Below are positions 1-7,068 of a stretch of DNA of 15,889 nucleotides, piece after piece; position 1 is the stretch's first letter, and every line of letters begins with the position of its first letter. This DNA is from Thermoplasmata archaeon (lineage in GTDB: Archaea; Thermoplasmatota; Thermoplasmata; GCA-020350865). The notes below the pieces were generated by a model that had not been told where the DNA came from, did no database searches, and was given only the letters and a program-made list of their open reading frames with translations. A program made the position numbers and the translations under genes. The stretch covers positions 1,262,320 through 1,278,208 of the forward strand of contig CP070726.1 in NCBI GenBank assembly GCA_020350865.1, read 5' to 3'.

Positions 1-120
1 ATAATATCATCCGAAATAACGGAAAAAAGGAAATTCAACGGTAGTTCGGTGATTGTAACGCCCGCATATAAATTCCTAATCGAGCACGAAAATCTGCCAT
101 CAAATACGGAAGTAGAGTAA
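1..120 (+). CDS. 3' end of an unknown gene (partial)
   Basis: Frame 1 is open from the first base to a TAA at 118-120, giving the last 39 residues of a protein that begins outside the window. The tail is mixed polar and hydrophobic (it contains SSVIVTPAYKFLIEHENL) and reads like the end of a soluble protein. I do not recognise the family. It converges on the minus-strand gene ending at 213. Between them, around 143-163, is an imperfect AAATTTTCG/CGAAATTTT inverted repeat that could help end transcription but lacks a clear T-run. The evidence is only an open frame with reasonable composition, so it could be chance. Confidence 0.5.
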   Translation: MISSEITEKRKFNGSSVIVTPAYKFLIEHENLPSNTEVE

Positions 121-212
121 TTCTAATATCACAAAAATACGAAGGAAATTTTCGACGAAATTTTGCCACATCTTGAGGAAATAAGGGGGCTCATGTCCTT
201 GATTCCACACTT

Positions 213-881
213 TCAACCTTCATACATCATGGACCAGAGGTCAAGCACCTTCTTTAACCATCCCTTATCCTTGATAGTTTCCTTCTCAGCTTCTGATAAT
301 TCCTCCAGGGGCAGCAGCCTAATGATGATTTCATGTGCTCCTTCAAAATCCGTCATTTCACCCGGCCATTTATAAAAAATGCCCCCATATTTTTCCTGAA
401 TTTCCCTTATAACCGCGTCGGCTTTGTCAAGTAAGGCCTTATTCTCCTCGCCCTTAATTACAAGCGCAATAAAGAAAGACTGCCCCATCCTGAGGATTAC
501 ATTCTTTTCCCCCAATATGAATTTATACGGCCCCCCATCTCCCTTGGCCTCTTTTTTTTCAATAACAATACTGAGAAGGTCTTTTACGGCAGTGAGCATG
601 GCACCCACGACATCCTTATCTTGATGTTCGTCCCTTTTTAAAGAAGCATAGGAGATCAGGCGCCCGTCCTCATGTATCAGGAACACCTGCTCCACCATGG
701 GGCTTTTCACTTTCGAAATAATATTGACAATTAGGAGGAAAAATAAATTGATAATACCCACACTCCTTGGGAAAGACTGCATTCTGTTTACGATCAATAC
801 ACCACCCATTACTTGAATAGATACATAACCTGTAATCAGCATCATGTATTTATGGTATATTATTATTGACCTTAATCCCAT
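213..881 (-). CDS. Membrane-anchored roadblock/profilin-like domain protein
   Basis: From the ATG at 881 the product is 222 residues. Two hydrophobic segments come first (about residues 13-33 and 41-57, the second centred on IINLFFLLIVNII), then a lysine-containing turn. A soluble domain follows that begins MVEQVFLIHEDGRLISY at residue 62. This opening (hydrophobic strand, DGRLI turn), then a helix with DVVGAMLTAVKDLL, a strand pair and a helix ending in EIQEKYGG, matches the architecture of roadblock/longin-like (profilin-fold) domains common in Thermoplasmata. Domains of that fold often bind or regulate small GTPases, and four such GTPases lie nearby. The start is uncertain. An ATG at 698 (161 residues, no membrane part) has a TATA-like AATATTATT about 24 bp upstream and could be a leaderless start. 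The 61 upstream codons without a stop, with two helix-like segments, favour the longer form. A TTG at 884 is also possible. The stop is TGA. The partnership with the GTPases is inference. Confidence 0.7.
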   Translation of the reverse strand: MGLRSIIIYHKYMMLITGYVSIQVMGGVLIVNRMQSFPRSVGIINLFFLLIVNIISKVKSPMVEQVFLIHEDGRLISYASLKRDEHQDKDVVGAMLTAVKDLLSIVIEKKEAKGDGGPYKFILGEKNVILRMGQSFFIALVIKGEENKALLDKADAVIREIQEKYGGIFYKWPGEMTDFEGAHEIIIRLLPLEELSEAEKETIKDKGWLKKVLDLWSMMYEG

Positions 882-987
882 CAAAGATCGAAAGATTTGA
901 GGGTATTCATGAAATCAGGCATACACCAATTTCTACTAATTCTAAGAGAAAAAGAAGGGCTTAGTTCTTCATCCAGCCTCGATTCCA

Positions 988-1329
988 CTAATCCCCTTTT
1001 GGATTCACTGTATCGGTTTCAACCATCAGCACAACCGTCTTTTCCTCGGCCCTTGTCCGGTGCTCCACCCCTTTGGGCACTGTGTAACCCTGATTTTGGT
1101 TGATTTCTATTGTGCCGTCTCGTAGGTCCAATAGCAGCTTTCCGGATATAACATAGAAGAACTCATCCTCGGAATCGTGATGGTGCCAGTGAAACTCTCC
1201 TTCAAAAATTCCGAGTCGAACAAGGGAATCGTTCACGGCACTCAGGTTTGTGTTGTACCATTTTTCCGAACATGCATCAACGATGCTCGGTATATCGATA
1301 ATCTCCGACTGGCCGATCTTTTCACTCAA
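988..1329 (-). CDS. Small single-domain cupin protein
   Basis: This is a 113-residue cupin_2-type protein. Motif 1 is visible as GEFHWHHHDSEDEFFYVISG (residues 44-63), with His47/49/51 and Glu54/56 as candidate metal ligands. Motif 2 is GYTVPKGVEH (81-90), with His90 as the last ligand. This is a standard metal-binding cupin of minimal length. Substrate and reaction cannot be told from the sequence; sugar or small-metabolite binding and dioxygenase-like roles all occur in the family. The start is a TTG at 1329. It is fixed by a near-perfect SD sequence GGAGGTGA at 1336-1343, 6 nt upstream, with no competing ATG nearby. A TATA-like CATATAAATA lies about 60 bp upstream, leaving a leader of about 33 nt, so the gene seems to be its own unit. 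The stop is TAG. Confidence 0.88.
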   Translation of the reverse strand: MSEKIGQSEIIDIPSIVDACSEKWYNTNLSAVNDSLVRLGIFEGEFHWHHHDSEDEFFYVISGKLLLDLRDGTIEINQNQGYTVPKGVEHRTRAEEKTVVLMVETDTVNPKGD

Positions 1330-1383
1330 GGCAAGTCACCTCCGTAAATTGGGATTTGGAATTGATGAGGAGTAAACACTCGT

Positions 1384-1393
1384 TATTTATATG
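1384..1393 (-). promoter_or_regulatory. TATA box of the cupin gene
   Basis: CATATAAATA on the minus strand fits the archaeal TATA consensus. It predicts transcription starting near 1362, about 33 nt before the SD-preceded TTG start of the cupin. Position and composition are the only evidence. Confidence 0.55.
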
Positions 1394-1492
1394 CTCTTTG
1401 TTGGTCTTTTGATTCACAACATTGAGAATGCAGGTGATTTAATCGAAAATAATAAGGTATTGTTAGACCAATATTCTCCAGCTTCGATAGTG

Positions 1493-1511
1493 AAAAAAGG
1501 GGCATATGCCC
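1493..1511 (-). terminator. Hairpin plus T-run terminator
   Basis: On the minus strand, GGGCATATGCCC (a perfect 12-bp palindrome, readable as a GGGC/GCCC stem with an ATAT loop) is followed by C and six T. It lies about 60 nt after the stop of the 53-residue basic protein and probably ends that transcript. A palindromic operator is the alternative reading. Confidence 0.5.
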
Positions 1512-1573
1512 TACTCGATTGGGGAGATTCTTTTCGAGTCGTTTGATACTTTCTGCTAACAAAGCGAATATTA

Positions 1574-1735
1574 TCAGGTTATCTTCTTTTTGAGAGCCTT
1601 TCTATCGAAGGATTCGGTATAATTGACCCATTTTTCAGCCTCTTCCCGCCCCCAATTGGCTTCTTTCATCAATTTCTTTATCTTCCTCTCCCTGTTTTTA
1701 ACCATTTTCTTTTTATCCCTTTCGGTAGTTTTCAT
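1574..1735 (-). CDS. Small highly basic protein, unknown function
   Basis: The product is 53 residues from the ATG at 1735, very rich in Lys and Arg (DKKKMVKNRERKIKKLMKEA), then a short acidic/aromatic stretch (WGREEAEKWVNYTESF) and a basic end. The start is chosen because AAAGGAG sits 9 nt upstream; an ATG two codons earlier lies too close to it (3 nt), and a TTG at 1771 has no SD. The pattern suggests a helical nucleic-acid- or ribosome-associated peptide, but I recognise no family. A hairpin/T-run terminator follows, so it looks monocistronic. It lies just downstream of the interrupted GTPase on the same strand, separated by about 140 bp. Confidence 0.55.
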   Translation of the reverse strand: MKTTERDKKKMVKNRERKIKKLMKEANWGREEAEKWVNYTESFDRKALKKKIT

Positions 1736-1872
1736 GCTCATCAACTCCTTTCTGTCTTTAACTATTGGCAAAAACGAATATTAACCTTTTTTTGGGACAG
1801 CCCCGGGGTATCCCGAAACTGTTGCGAAGTTAAAACCATTAACTAATACAGAGAAAAATATACAATCCAAAT

Positions 1873-2421
1873 TCACTCGAAGAACTTGCTTGTCACCATC
1901 CGGCCCATCTTTTGGAATGCGACTTCTACGTTCTTTCCTGTCTTGGCACTGGTGGCAAGTAGGGGAGCGTCGTATTTCTTCCTGATTTCGTCCAACTTCT
2001 ATTGGTAGAACAGTGGAATCGCATCATCAGTCAGGTCCACCTTGTTTGCCAGGAATACGAGCGGGATGGGTCTTGTCTTCTCGAACAGGGAGGTTATCCA
2101 CCAATCCATGCTGTCTATTGTTTCGGGTCGGGTAAGGTCGCACACAATGAATGCCCCGTTAGTACCCATATAGGCGGTGGTTTGCACTGCATGGAACTCC
2201 TTCTGTCCGACCAGGTCCCATAGCAACATGGTTAGATTGACCTTTAAAAGGGGATTTTTCCTGATATTCTTGATGACCATGTTCTTTCTCGAAACCTTGA
2301 CGCCGATAGTGGCAACATAACGGTCCTCATAGATGTTGTACACATATCTGCGGACAAGGGAGGTCTTTCCTGATGCCCAATCCCCCAGCACACAGATCTT
2401 TTTTTCCACCTTTTTTACCAT
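1873..2421 (-). pseudogene. Ras-like small GTPase interrupted by an in-frame TAG
   Basis: The ATG at 2421 starts a Ras/Rab-type G domain: P-loop GDWASGKTS (residues 13-21), switch I Thr38, WDLVGQ (68-73, catalytic-type Gln73), and NKVD (126-129). After residue 140 there is a TAG at 1999-2001. The same frame then continues for 41 codons with normal coding character, includes the G5 motif ATSAKTG, and ends at TGA 1873-1875. Aligned to the paralogue at 6259-6843, the TAG falls in the surface helix between G4 and G5, and the restored length (182 codons) is normal. So a full-length gene carries either a recent nonsense change (GAG, AAG or CAG to TAG), a read-through site, or a sequencing error. 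If translation stops at TAG, the 140-residue product lacks G5 and the last helix and is unlikely to fold normally. TAG ends other genes here, so general recoding is unlikely. Trp15 replaces the Ras Gly12 position, which is odd. Confidence 0.8.
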
Positions 2422-2479
2422 TATAATCCCTTGTTAAAGCCGTTATTGCGCTTCCCATACTTATACTTAATTTTGTGGG

Positions 2480-2493
2480 TATAATTTCTGATA
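2480..2493 (-). promoter_or_regulatory. Inverted repeat TATAA-N4-TGATA upstream of the GTPase
   Basis: On the plus strand the site is TATAA-TTTC-TGATA followed by TT. It differs by one base from the TATCA-N4-TGATATT sites before the other three GTPase genes. A TATA-like AATTAAGTATAA lies between it and the ATG at 2421. It probably belongs to the same promoter module; the spacing to TATA is several bases shorter than in the other three. Confidence 0.45.
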
Positions 2494-2689
2494 TTCAGCT
2501 TTAAACGCCTTCCATCAGGGAAATAACCGGTAAATTGAGACCCTTGATATACGAAGGGAGCCTCCATTCCTCAGGTAATACTTTCGTGTTCCGGTTGACA
2601 TTCCTATGTTGGCACTTTCTTTTGGCGTTTTTTCAGCATAATACTCATTAATGTAAAATCATATTCACATGGATTCGGAGGTTGAGTAC

Positions 2690-3772
2690 ATGAGGTTTGC
2701 CCAAATCAATCCGCATTCTTGCAAAACCTACCTGATAGGTGATGGCTCATCCAACGAAGTGGTTCTCGTAGATGCGGTTCTGGACCATTTCAATGAATAC
2801 CTCGAGTATCTCAAAAAGAACGATTTGAAACTTACCATGGCCATCGACACCCATACCCACGCGGACCACATATCTGCGGGTTCTGCTTTGAGGGATATCA
2901 CTGGATGTGACTACATGATGCATGATTTGGCTCCTGCAAGGTGTGTAACCCAAAGAATTCAACAAGGCCAACAATTTAACATTGGTAGTATACAGGTGAA
3001 GGTAATTGAAACCCCCGGGCATACACGGGACTCAGTTAGCCTAATCCTACCTGACAGGATACTTACCGGGGACGCTCTGTTCCTCGACGACGCCGGGGCC
3101 GGCCGGGATGATCTGCCTGGTGGGGATCCGGTTCAGCACTGGGAGAGCCTTGAGAGGTTCAAGGAGCTCCCTGAGAATCTGATAGTATACCCGGCTCATG
3201 AGTACCGCGATAGACAGCCCTCTTCCTTGGGCACCCAGAAGAAGACAAATCCCCATCTTGCTCACCGAACCAAAGAGGAATTCGTCAGATATATAGAGGA
3301 CCTTCGATTGGGGCCCGCAGAATGGATGAAGGATGTCCTTTCGGCAAATTACGCATGTGCCAGAGATCCCAATGCAGCATGGATACCGGTGGATGTTCCA
3401 GCCTGTGAGATCAAAGGCACCCTGGAACACGGTGTCAACGACATAATTGCCACTGAGATTTCCCCAGAAAACCTAAAAAGTATGCTGGTTTCCAGGGAAC
3501 CGCCATTGCTTTTGGATGTAAGGCAGGCTTCCGAGCTTAAGGGAGAACTGGGGCACCTAAATGGCATCAAACACATCCCCATTGGAGAGCTGTCCAAAAG
3601 ACTCGAAATTCTGGAGGCATATAAGAACACCCCGATAATCACTGTCTGCCGGTCCGGTGCGCGGGCCCATACAGCGGCCCAGATACTAGAGCAGGCCGGC
3701 TTTTCCAATGTCAGTGTACTGGCTGGTGGTATGATTGCCTGGAGACAGGCCTTCGGTCAGCAAAATACATGA
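2690..3772 (+). CDS. Persulfide dioxygenase-like MBL-fold protein fused to rhodanese
   Basis: The product is 360 residues. The N-terminal metallo-beta-lactamase domain (about 1-245) carries THTHADH (54-60), His111, Asp128 in TGDALF, and His170 in YPAHEYRDR. This is the ETHE1/persulfide dioxygenase pattern, where iron is held by two His and one Asp. The C-terminal rhodanese domain (about 255-357) has the active loop CRSGARA with Cys320 and the usual ending VLAGGMIAWRQAF. Fusions of this kind handle sulfane sulfur: the rhodanese moves sulfur to or from a thiol carrier and the MBL domain oxidises the persulfide to sulfite. The start is the ATG at 2690, with GGAGG at 2677-2681, 8 nt upstream; an ATG at 2669 would add 7 residues without an SD site. 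It is divergent from the interrupted GTPase and convergent with the amidotransferase. The true reaction (oxygen-dependent or a hydrolase-like variant) is not visible from sequence. Confidence 0.9.
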   Translation: MRFAQINPHSCKTYLIGDGSSNEVVLVDAVLDHFNEYLEYLKKNDLKLTMAIDTHTHADHISAGSALRDITGCDYMMHDLAPARCVTQRIQQGQQFNIGSIQVKVIETPGHTRDSVSLILPDRILTGDALFLDDAGAGRDDLPGGDPVQHWESLERFKELPENLIVYPAHEYRDRQPSSLGTQKKTNPHLAHRTKEEFVRYIEDLRLGPAEWMKDVLSANYACARDPNAAWIPVDVPACEIKGTLEHGVNDIIATEISPENLKSMLVSREPPLLLDVRQASELKGELGHLNGIKHIPIGELSKRLEILEAYKNTPIITVCRSGARAHTAAQILEQAGFSNVSVLAGGMIAWRQAFGQQNT

Positions 3773-3777
3773 ATTCC

Positions 3778-3805
3778 GGGGTTTAAATCCCTTTCCAGCC
3801 TTTTT
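3778..3805 (+). terminator. Hairpin plus T-run after the MBL-rhodanese gene
   Basis: GGGGTTTAAATCCC, an almost perfect palindrome, begins 5 nt after the TGA and is followed by TTTTT at 3801-3805. It fits a transcription end in the 40-bp gap between two convergent genes. The small or absent loop makes the hairpin doubtful; the T-run alone would serve in archaea. Confidence 0.4.
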
Positions 3806-3812
3806 ATCACCA

Positions 3813-4478
3813 TCACAGATTGTAAAAGTTGTCAAAAAGCCGCTTTGATATCTGCGATCTTTCAGCCCCAGCAATGGCCTGGTGGAGTTCTTCTTTCATA
3901 TTAGGCACCATCTGCAGGAGGTCCATTAAGAACCTCTTTCCAGATTCCATGTCGATTTCGGGATGGAACTGTATCCCCCACATGGGAGCATTTCTTACTT
4001 GAAAGGCCTGAACATCGCATTGAGCTGAGTGGGCAAGCACCTCGAAATCTCCTCCGAGGTTGCACACCTCGTCAAAATGCGAATTGAAGATATTGAAGTC
4101 CTTTTGTAATCGAAAAAGAAGGGGATTGTCCTTGTCAATTCTTACCTGTTTCCAGCCGATCTCGGGTTTTGGAGCCTTTCTCACCCCCTCAAGGCCTAAA
4201 ATTGCCCTTGCTATCATCTGATGCCCGAAACAGATGCCGAGAGTGGGTATTTTCTTTTCGAGGATTTCTGCAACCAGCCTCATCTCCTCTCTTATCCATT
4301 CCCTGTCGTTCAAAATGGAATCTTCGGAGCCGGAGAGAATGATGTGGTCATATCTATCAATATCCTGGGGAAATTCGGATTTTGAGGCATTGAATATCTC
4401 CAGGTTATTTTGATAGTATCGCGAGAAATAGCCTGAATATCTTTCATCCAGAAAGTTGTCAAGAACCAAGGTGGTCAT
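3813..4478 (-). CDS. Class I glutamine amidotransferase (GATase1) domain protein
   Basis: The product is 221 residues with the full catalytic triad of a class I amidotransferase. The nucleophile elbow is GICFGHQ with Cys83, and GIQFHPE supplies His172 and Glu174. Preceding these are the YDHIILSGSEDSI strand-loop and an NSHFDEV segment typical of stand-alone GMP-synthase-like GATases. It is a single domain; no synthase partner is adjacent. Such free-standing proteins include gamma-glutamyl hydrolases and peptidase-like enzymes as well as true amidotransferases, so the substrate is open. The ATG at 4478 has no SD. AT-rich TATA-like sequence (AATATTTTAATA) lies about 25-37 bp upstream, which suggests a leaderless or very short-leader transcript. 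The stop is TGA, convergent with the MBL-rhodanese gene. Confidence 0.85.
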   Translation of the reverse strand: MTTLVLDNFLDERYSGYFSRYYQNNLEIFNASKSEFPQDIDRYDHIILSGSEDSILNDREWIREEMRLVAEILEKKIPTLGICFGHQMIARAILGLEGVRKAPKPEIGWKQVRIDKDNPLLFRLQKDFNIFNSHFDEVCNLGGDFEVLAHSAQCDVQAFQVRNAPMWGIQFHPEIDMESGKRFLMDLLQMVPNMKEELHQAIAGAERSQISKRLFDNFYNL

Positions 4479-4634
4479 GCAACACCCACATAAATACCGT
4501 TATTAAAATATTTGCTAGACTGCCTTAATTGGGATTATTGGCCAGGAAAAAAGGCTTGATGACATAGGATTTGGATGTTACCCGGGAAATCTATTATGGA
4601 TGTTTAAGAAGCAGGATTGCTTTACCGCATACCA

Positions 4635-4970
4635 TTATTTGCCAGTCGATTGTTCTTTTTCCCGTTTTACCATTAATTCCCAGATGTGGGATTTCATGCT
4701 CCCCCGGCATACTATTGCTTTTTCCATGGACAGCGTTCCTTTGTGGTTATTCTTCCTTTTTTCCGGCAATGTATCACCCTTGTCCATTACGATTTGGATT
4801 CCAACCGTAATTAAATCATGCCCCCTAATTTCATCCGTGATTATCAATCTGGATATCGTTTTAATCATATTCGTCAGGAACCAGCAAAGGAATGCGACGG
4901 AAGCGTTTTCATTTTCCTGGAAACAATTGGTGGATGCATCCATAAGAACTTTTATATCGAGAGAAGGCAT
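4635..4970 (-). CDS. Hypothetical protein, family not recognised
   Basis: The frame codes 111 residues from the ATG at 4970 (or 113 from the ATG at 4976). It looks like a real soluble protein: an opening helix ending DASTNCFQ, a hydrophobic AFLCWFLTNMIKTISRLIITDEI segment, mixed strands, and a basic tail (VKREKEQSTGK). The opposite strand is also open but gives a low-complexity hydrophobic translation, so I prefer this strand. There is no clear SD. A TATA-like TTATCTATTTCC lies about 30 bp upstream. It is divergent from the CesT-like gene (about 48 bp between starts) and upstream of the amidotransferase on the same strand. I can suggest no function. Confidence 0.45.
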   Translation of the reverse strand: MPSLDIKVLMDASTNCFQENENASVAFLCWFLTNMIKTISRLIITDEIRGHDLITVGIQIVMDKGDTLPEKRKNNHKGTLSMEKAIVCRGSMKSHIWELMVKREKEQSTGK

Positions 4971-5018
4971 ACGCATACTTCCAAGAGGATACTGGAAATA
5001 GATAATGGAGGTATCGAA

Positions 5019-5432
5019 TTGGTTGTAGCAAGCAAGGATGATGTTGAAGGTTGGTTAAATGAGATCGGGCTCAAATCGCTGGAAAAAACCGAGACTGGTA
5101 ATTGGTACTTCCTGCAGAAGTACGGGGAATCTGCCATCCAAATTAACATAACCTATGATGAATATGAGTCTCCAGTTCCGCCCATGGTTGGAGTTGGATG
5201 CCTCTTTATCGACCAGCCCGAGAAGAACCAATGCGATTTGTACAAAAAGCTCCTAGAACTGCAGACAATAAGTTTGGAAACAAAGTTTGGCATAGCAAAA
5301 AACGGCTCCATCGTCCTTTTAACCCAGAGAAGCGCCGTGGATCTTGACCCATCGGAGCTCAGGGACATGATAGATACCGTTCTAAGTATATACAATCAAT
5401 TCCATAAGGAATGTCTGTCCATAATTGAGTGA
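5019..5432 (+). CDS. CesT/YbjN-like small alpha/beta protein
   Basis: From a TTG at 5019 the product is 137 residues. The start is set by GGAGGT at 5007-5012, 6 nt upstream; in-frame codons further upstream are open but poor in coding character. The body reads as a two-layer fold: DDVEGWLNEIGL helix, NWYFLQKYG strand pair, VPPMVGVGCLFID strand, then LYKKLLELQTISLETKFGIAKNGSIVLLTQRSAVDLDPSELRDMIDTVL. The run of helix, fully paired strands with a glycine turn, and a final helix after a DLDPSEL segment resembles the YbjN/type III secretion chaperone-like fold. The match is by pattern only, so the role (chaperone or sensory binding domain) is unknown. A TATA-like CTTTTATATCG at about 4948-4958 could serve it. 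The stop is TGA. Confidence 0.65.
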   Translation: MVVASKDDVEGWLNEIGLKSLEKTETGNWYFLQKYGESAIQINITYDEYESPVPPMVGVGCLFIDQPEKNQCDLYKKLLELQTISLETKFGIAKNGSIVLLTQRSAVDLDPSELRDMIDTVLSIYNQFHKECLSIIE

Positions 5433-5579
5433 TATATGCTTTTATGGTCCTCATTTCACCAGCGTTTTATCCGGCCTTTGCAATAAGATGTGGACACCTG
5501 CCCCTTCAAAGTGGCAAACAACCTGGATTTCTTAGTTCTAACGGGGGACTATTCGAAAGTTTAATGAGGACCAATTCAT

Positions 5580-6236
5580 TTGCTGCATGGAATGTTTCTC
5601 TTCGGCCATATAGGAATAACCATGGCAGCAATTTACCTGCTGGCAGTAGCCTTGTCAAGTCTTAAGAAAAACAGCGGACATTATGGCCTTTTGGTAAAGG
5701 AACTCGATTTCAGGCTCGTTGTAATCACAGCAATGCTTCCCGATATAATCGATAAAATTGTTGGTATGGTGATTCTGAAAGAAGAGATTGCCAATGGCAG
5801 AATATATTCACATACCATTCTGGGCTTTACAATCATCTCCATCTGTTTATTTATCGCAGTTAAATTAAGAACCGATAAGACAGTAAAAACTGCGTTATAT
5901 ATCCTGCCACTGTGGATCCATTTGGTTCTTGACAGGATGTGGGAGAATCTTCACACATTGTTTTGGCCCAGCCGCGGTTTCAGTTTTCCCAAACTCGATA
6001 TCGAATTTTCGGATTACTTTCCAATGCTTGTAAGTGAGCCCTATATCTTTCTGGGTGAAATTCTGGGCATCGTGGTAATTCTCTTTTTATTTATAAAGCA
6101 CAGACTGCTTAATCCAAAACGGTTTGTATCTTTCATCAGGAGTGGAATACTGGCCACGGAAGCTGAAGATTACAAAGTAAGAATTCACAATTCTGATTCC
6201 GATAGCTGTGGTAAAAATCGTGGCTCAGTAAGATAA
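5580..6236 (+). CDS. YdjM-type membrane-bound metal-dependent hydrolase
   Basis: The product is 218 residues with about five hydrophobic helices (near 11-27, 45-54, 78-96, 103-117, 156-174). Residues typical of the YdjM/LexA-binding-inner-membrane-protein family are in place: His10 in FGHIGIT, the LPDIID pair Asp55/Asp58, SHT at 77-79, WIHLVLDRMW with His114 and Asp118, and FWP at 128-130. The family is predicted to be a zinc hydrolase inside the membrane; its substrate is not known. A polar C-terminal tail of about 40 residues (ending SDSCGKNRGSVR) is unremarkable. The TTG at 5580 is preceded by GAGGA 9 nt upstream; the next candidate is an ATG at 5592, only four codons later. It converges on the GTPase at 6259-6843 with a 22-bp gap, so each gene ends close to the other's transcript. 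Confidence 0.8.
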   Translation: MLHGMFLFGHIGITMAAIYLLAVALSSLKKNSGHYGLLVKELDFRLVVITAMLPDIIDKIVGMVILKEEIANGRIYSHTILGFTIISICLFIAVKLRTDKTVKTALYILPLWIHLVLDRMWENLHTLFWPSRGFSFPKLDIEFSDYFPMLVSEPYIFLGEILGIVVILFLFIKHRLLNPKRFVSFIRSGILATEAEDYKVRIHNSDSDSCGKNRGSVR

Positions 6237-6258
6237 TTTCGGGTGGAATTGGTCTTCT

Positions 6259-6843
6259 TTAGATCTGCACGGTATTGTTTCTCGTTTTGACCCGCTTTTT
6301 ATATATTTCGCTGAGCATGTTCTCGGTAAGCGTTTTAAAAGCGAGTTCCACGTTCATCCCGGTCTTTGCACTGGAAAGGAATACCGCGGATCCATCAAAC
6401 TGGGATTTGAATTTGTCAATGTCCTCCCGATGGACCTCCTGGTCTCTCTCAAGGTCGCATTTATTTCCAAGAAAAACAACCGGGAAGCCGTTTCCTACCC
6501 CATCTAGATATGTCATCCAGTTTGTGAGCTCTGATAGCGTTCTTTTTCGTGTGACATCACATACTCCCAAAACACCATCTGCTCCTTTGAAATAAGACTC
6601 CTGCAACAGATGACGAACTCCTTTTTGCCCCATGATGTCCCATATCAACAGGGCTACATACTCAGGTTTGTTAGTTTTAGGGTGCTTGATCTTTATCTTT
6701 TTCTTGGTGATTTTCGTTCCGATGGTGGAGATATATTTATCAGAAAATTGGTCAAATACAAATCTTCTTATCAGACTGGTCTTTCCCACTTCATTCTCGC
6801 CTATCAAACACACCTTCAGCTTCAAAACCCCGACTTCTGACAC
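6259..6843 (-). CDS. Ras-like small GTPase
   Basis: The 194-residue single G domain carries all five motifs: P-loop GENEVGKTS (15-23), switch I Thr40 (STIGTK), WDIMGQ (68-73, Gln73 in the Ras Gln61 position), NKCD (127-130) and SSAKTG (157-162). As in its paralogues, the strands between switch I and switch II are lengthened by a polar hairpin (about 44-62, Lys-rich). There is no C-terminal cysteine for lipid attachment, so membrane contact would need a partner. Asn17 sits in the Ras Gly12 position. The start is a GTG at 6843, which places the P-loop Gly at residue 15 as in two paralogues; a weak AGGGAT lies upstream. The promoter module with the shared inverted repeat is at 6905-6940. The stop is TAA. 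Confidence 0.9.
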   Translation of the reverse strand: MSEVGVLKLKVCLIGENEVGKTSLIRRFVFDQFSDKYISTIGTKITKKKIKIKHPKTNKPEYVALLIWDIMGQKGVRHLLQESYFKGADGVLGVCDVTRKRTLSELTNWMTYLDGVGNGFPVVFLGNKCDLERDQEVHREDIDKFKSQFDGSAVFLSSAKTGMNVELAFKTLTENMLSEIYKKRVKTRNNTVQI

Positions 6844-6904
6844 GTTCTATCCCTGCAATAAATGTGGAAGTTACTCTCAATATAATAAATCCTCTGATAT
6901 AGTC

Positions 6905-6940
6905 TTAAATGTTGGTTCCCCGTTATCAGGCCCGATATTT
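6905..6940 (-). promoter_or_regulatory. GTPase promoter: inverted repeat plus TATA-like element
   Basis: On the minus strand, AATATCG-GGCC-TGATA (6924-6940; one mismatch to the consensus AATATCA-N4-TGATA) is followed after 11 nt by a TATA-like ACATTTAA (6905-6912). The intervening bases also resemble the other GTPase promoters: GGGGAACCAAC here against TGGAGAACTAAT before the gene at 8289-8855. The TATA centre is about 65 bp from the GTG start, close to the 61 bp seen in both paralogues. Confidence 0.55.
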
Positions 6941-7068
6941 ATCTGGGAACATATGAACCCAAATACAATTCATTCTAAGGGACTACTCAATACTCTTTTT
7001 CTTTTACCAGCCCCTAATTTCTTTAAGGAATAGACTGTATTAGGAATGAAAACGCTGCGCGGAAAGAG

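Noticed and set aside
1794..1814. GGGA-N3-CCCCGGGG-N2-TCCC near-palindrome
   Set aside because: The halves are asymmetric and leave no room for a loop; the T-run lies on the wrong side for a minus-strand terminator.
1999..2001. TAG as a sense codon throughout this genome
   Set aside because: TAG ends the cupin, AIM24, archaeosortase, surface-protein and one GTPase gene at natural family lengths, so it normally acts as a stop here.
3047..3708. Minus-strand open frames inside the MBL-rhodanese gene
   Set aside because: The plus strand codes a complete, recognisable two-domain enzyme over the same bases.
4600..5001. 133-codon plus-strand frame
   Set aside because: Hydrophobic low-quality translation with no SD; the minus-strand frame over the same bases looks more like a protein, and the downstream CesT-like gene has a better start at 5019.
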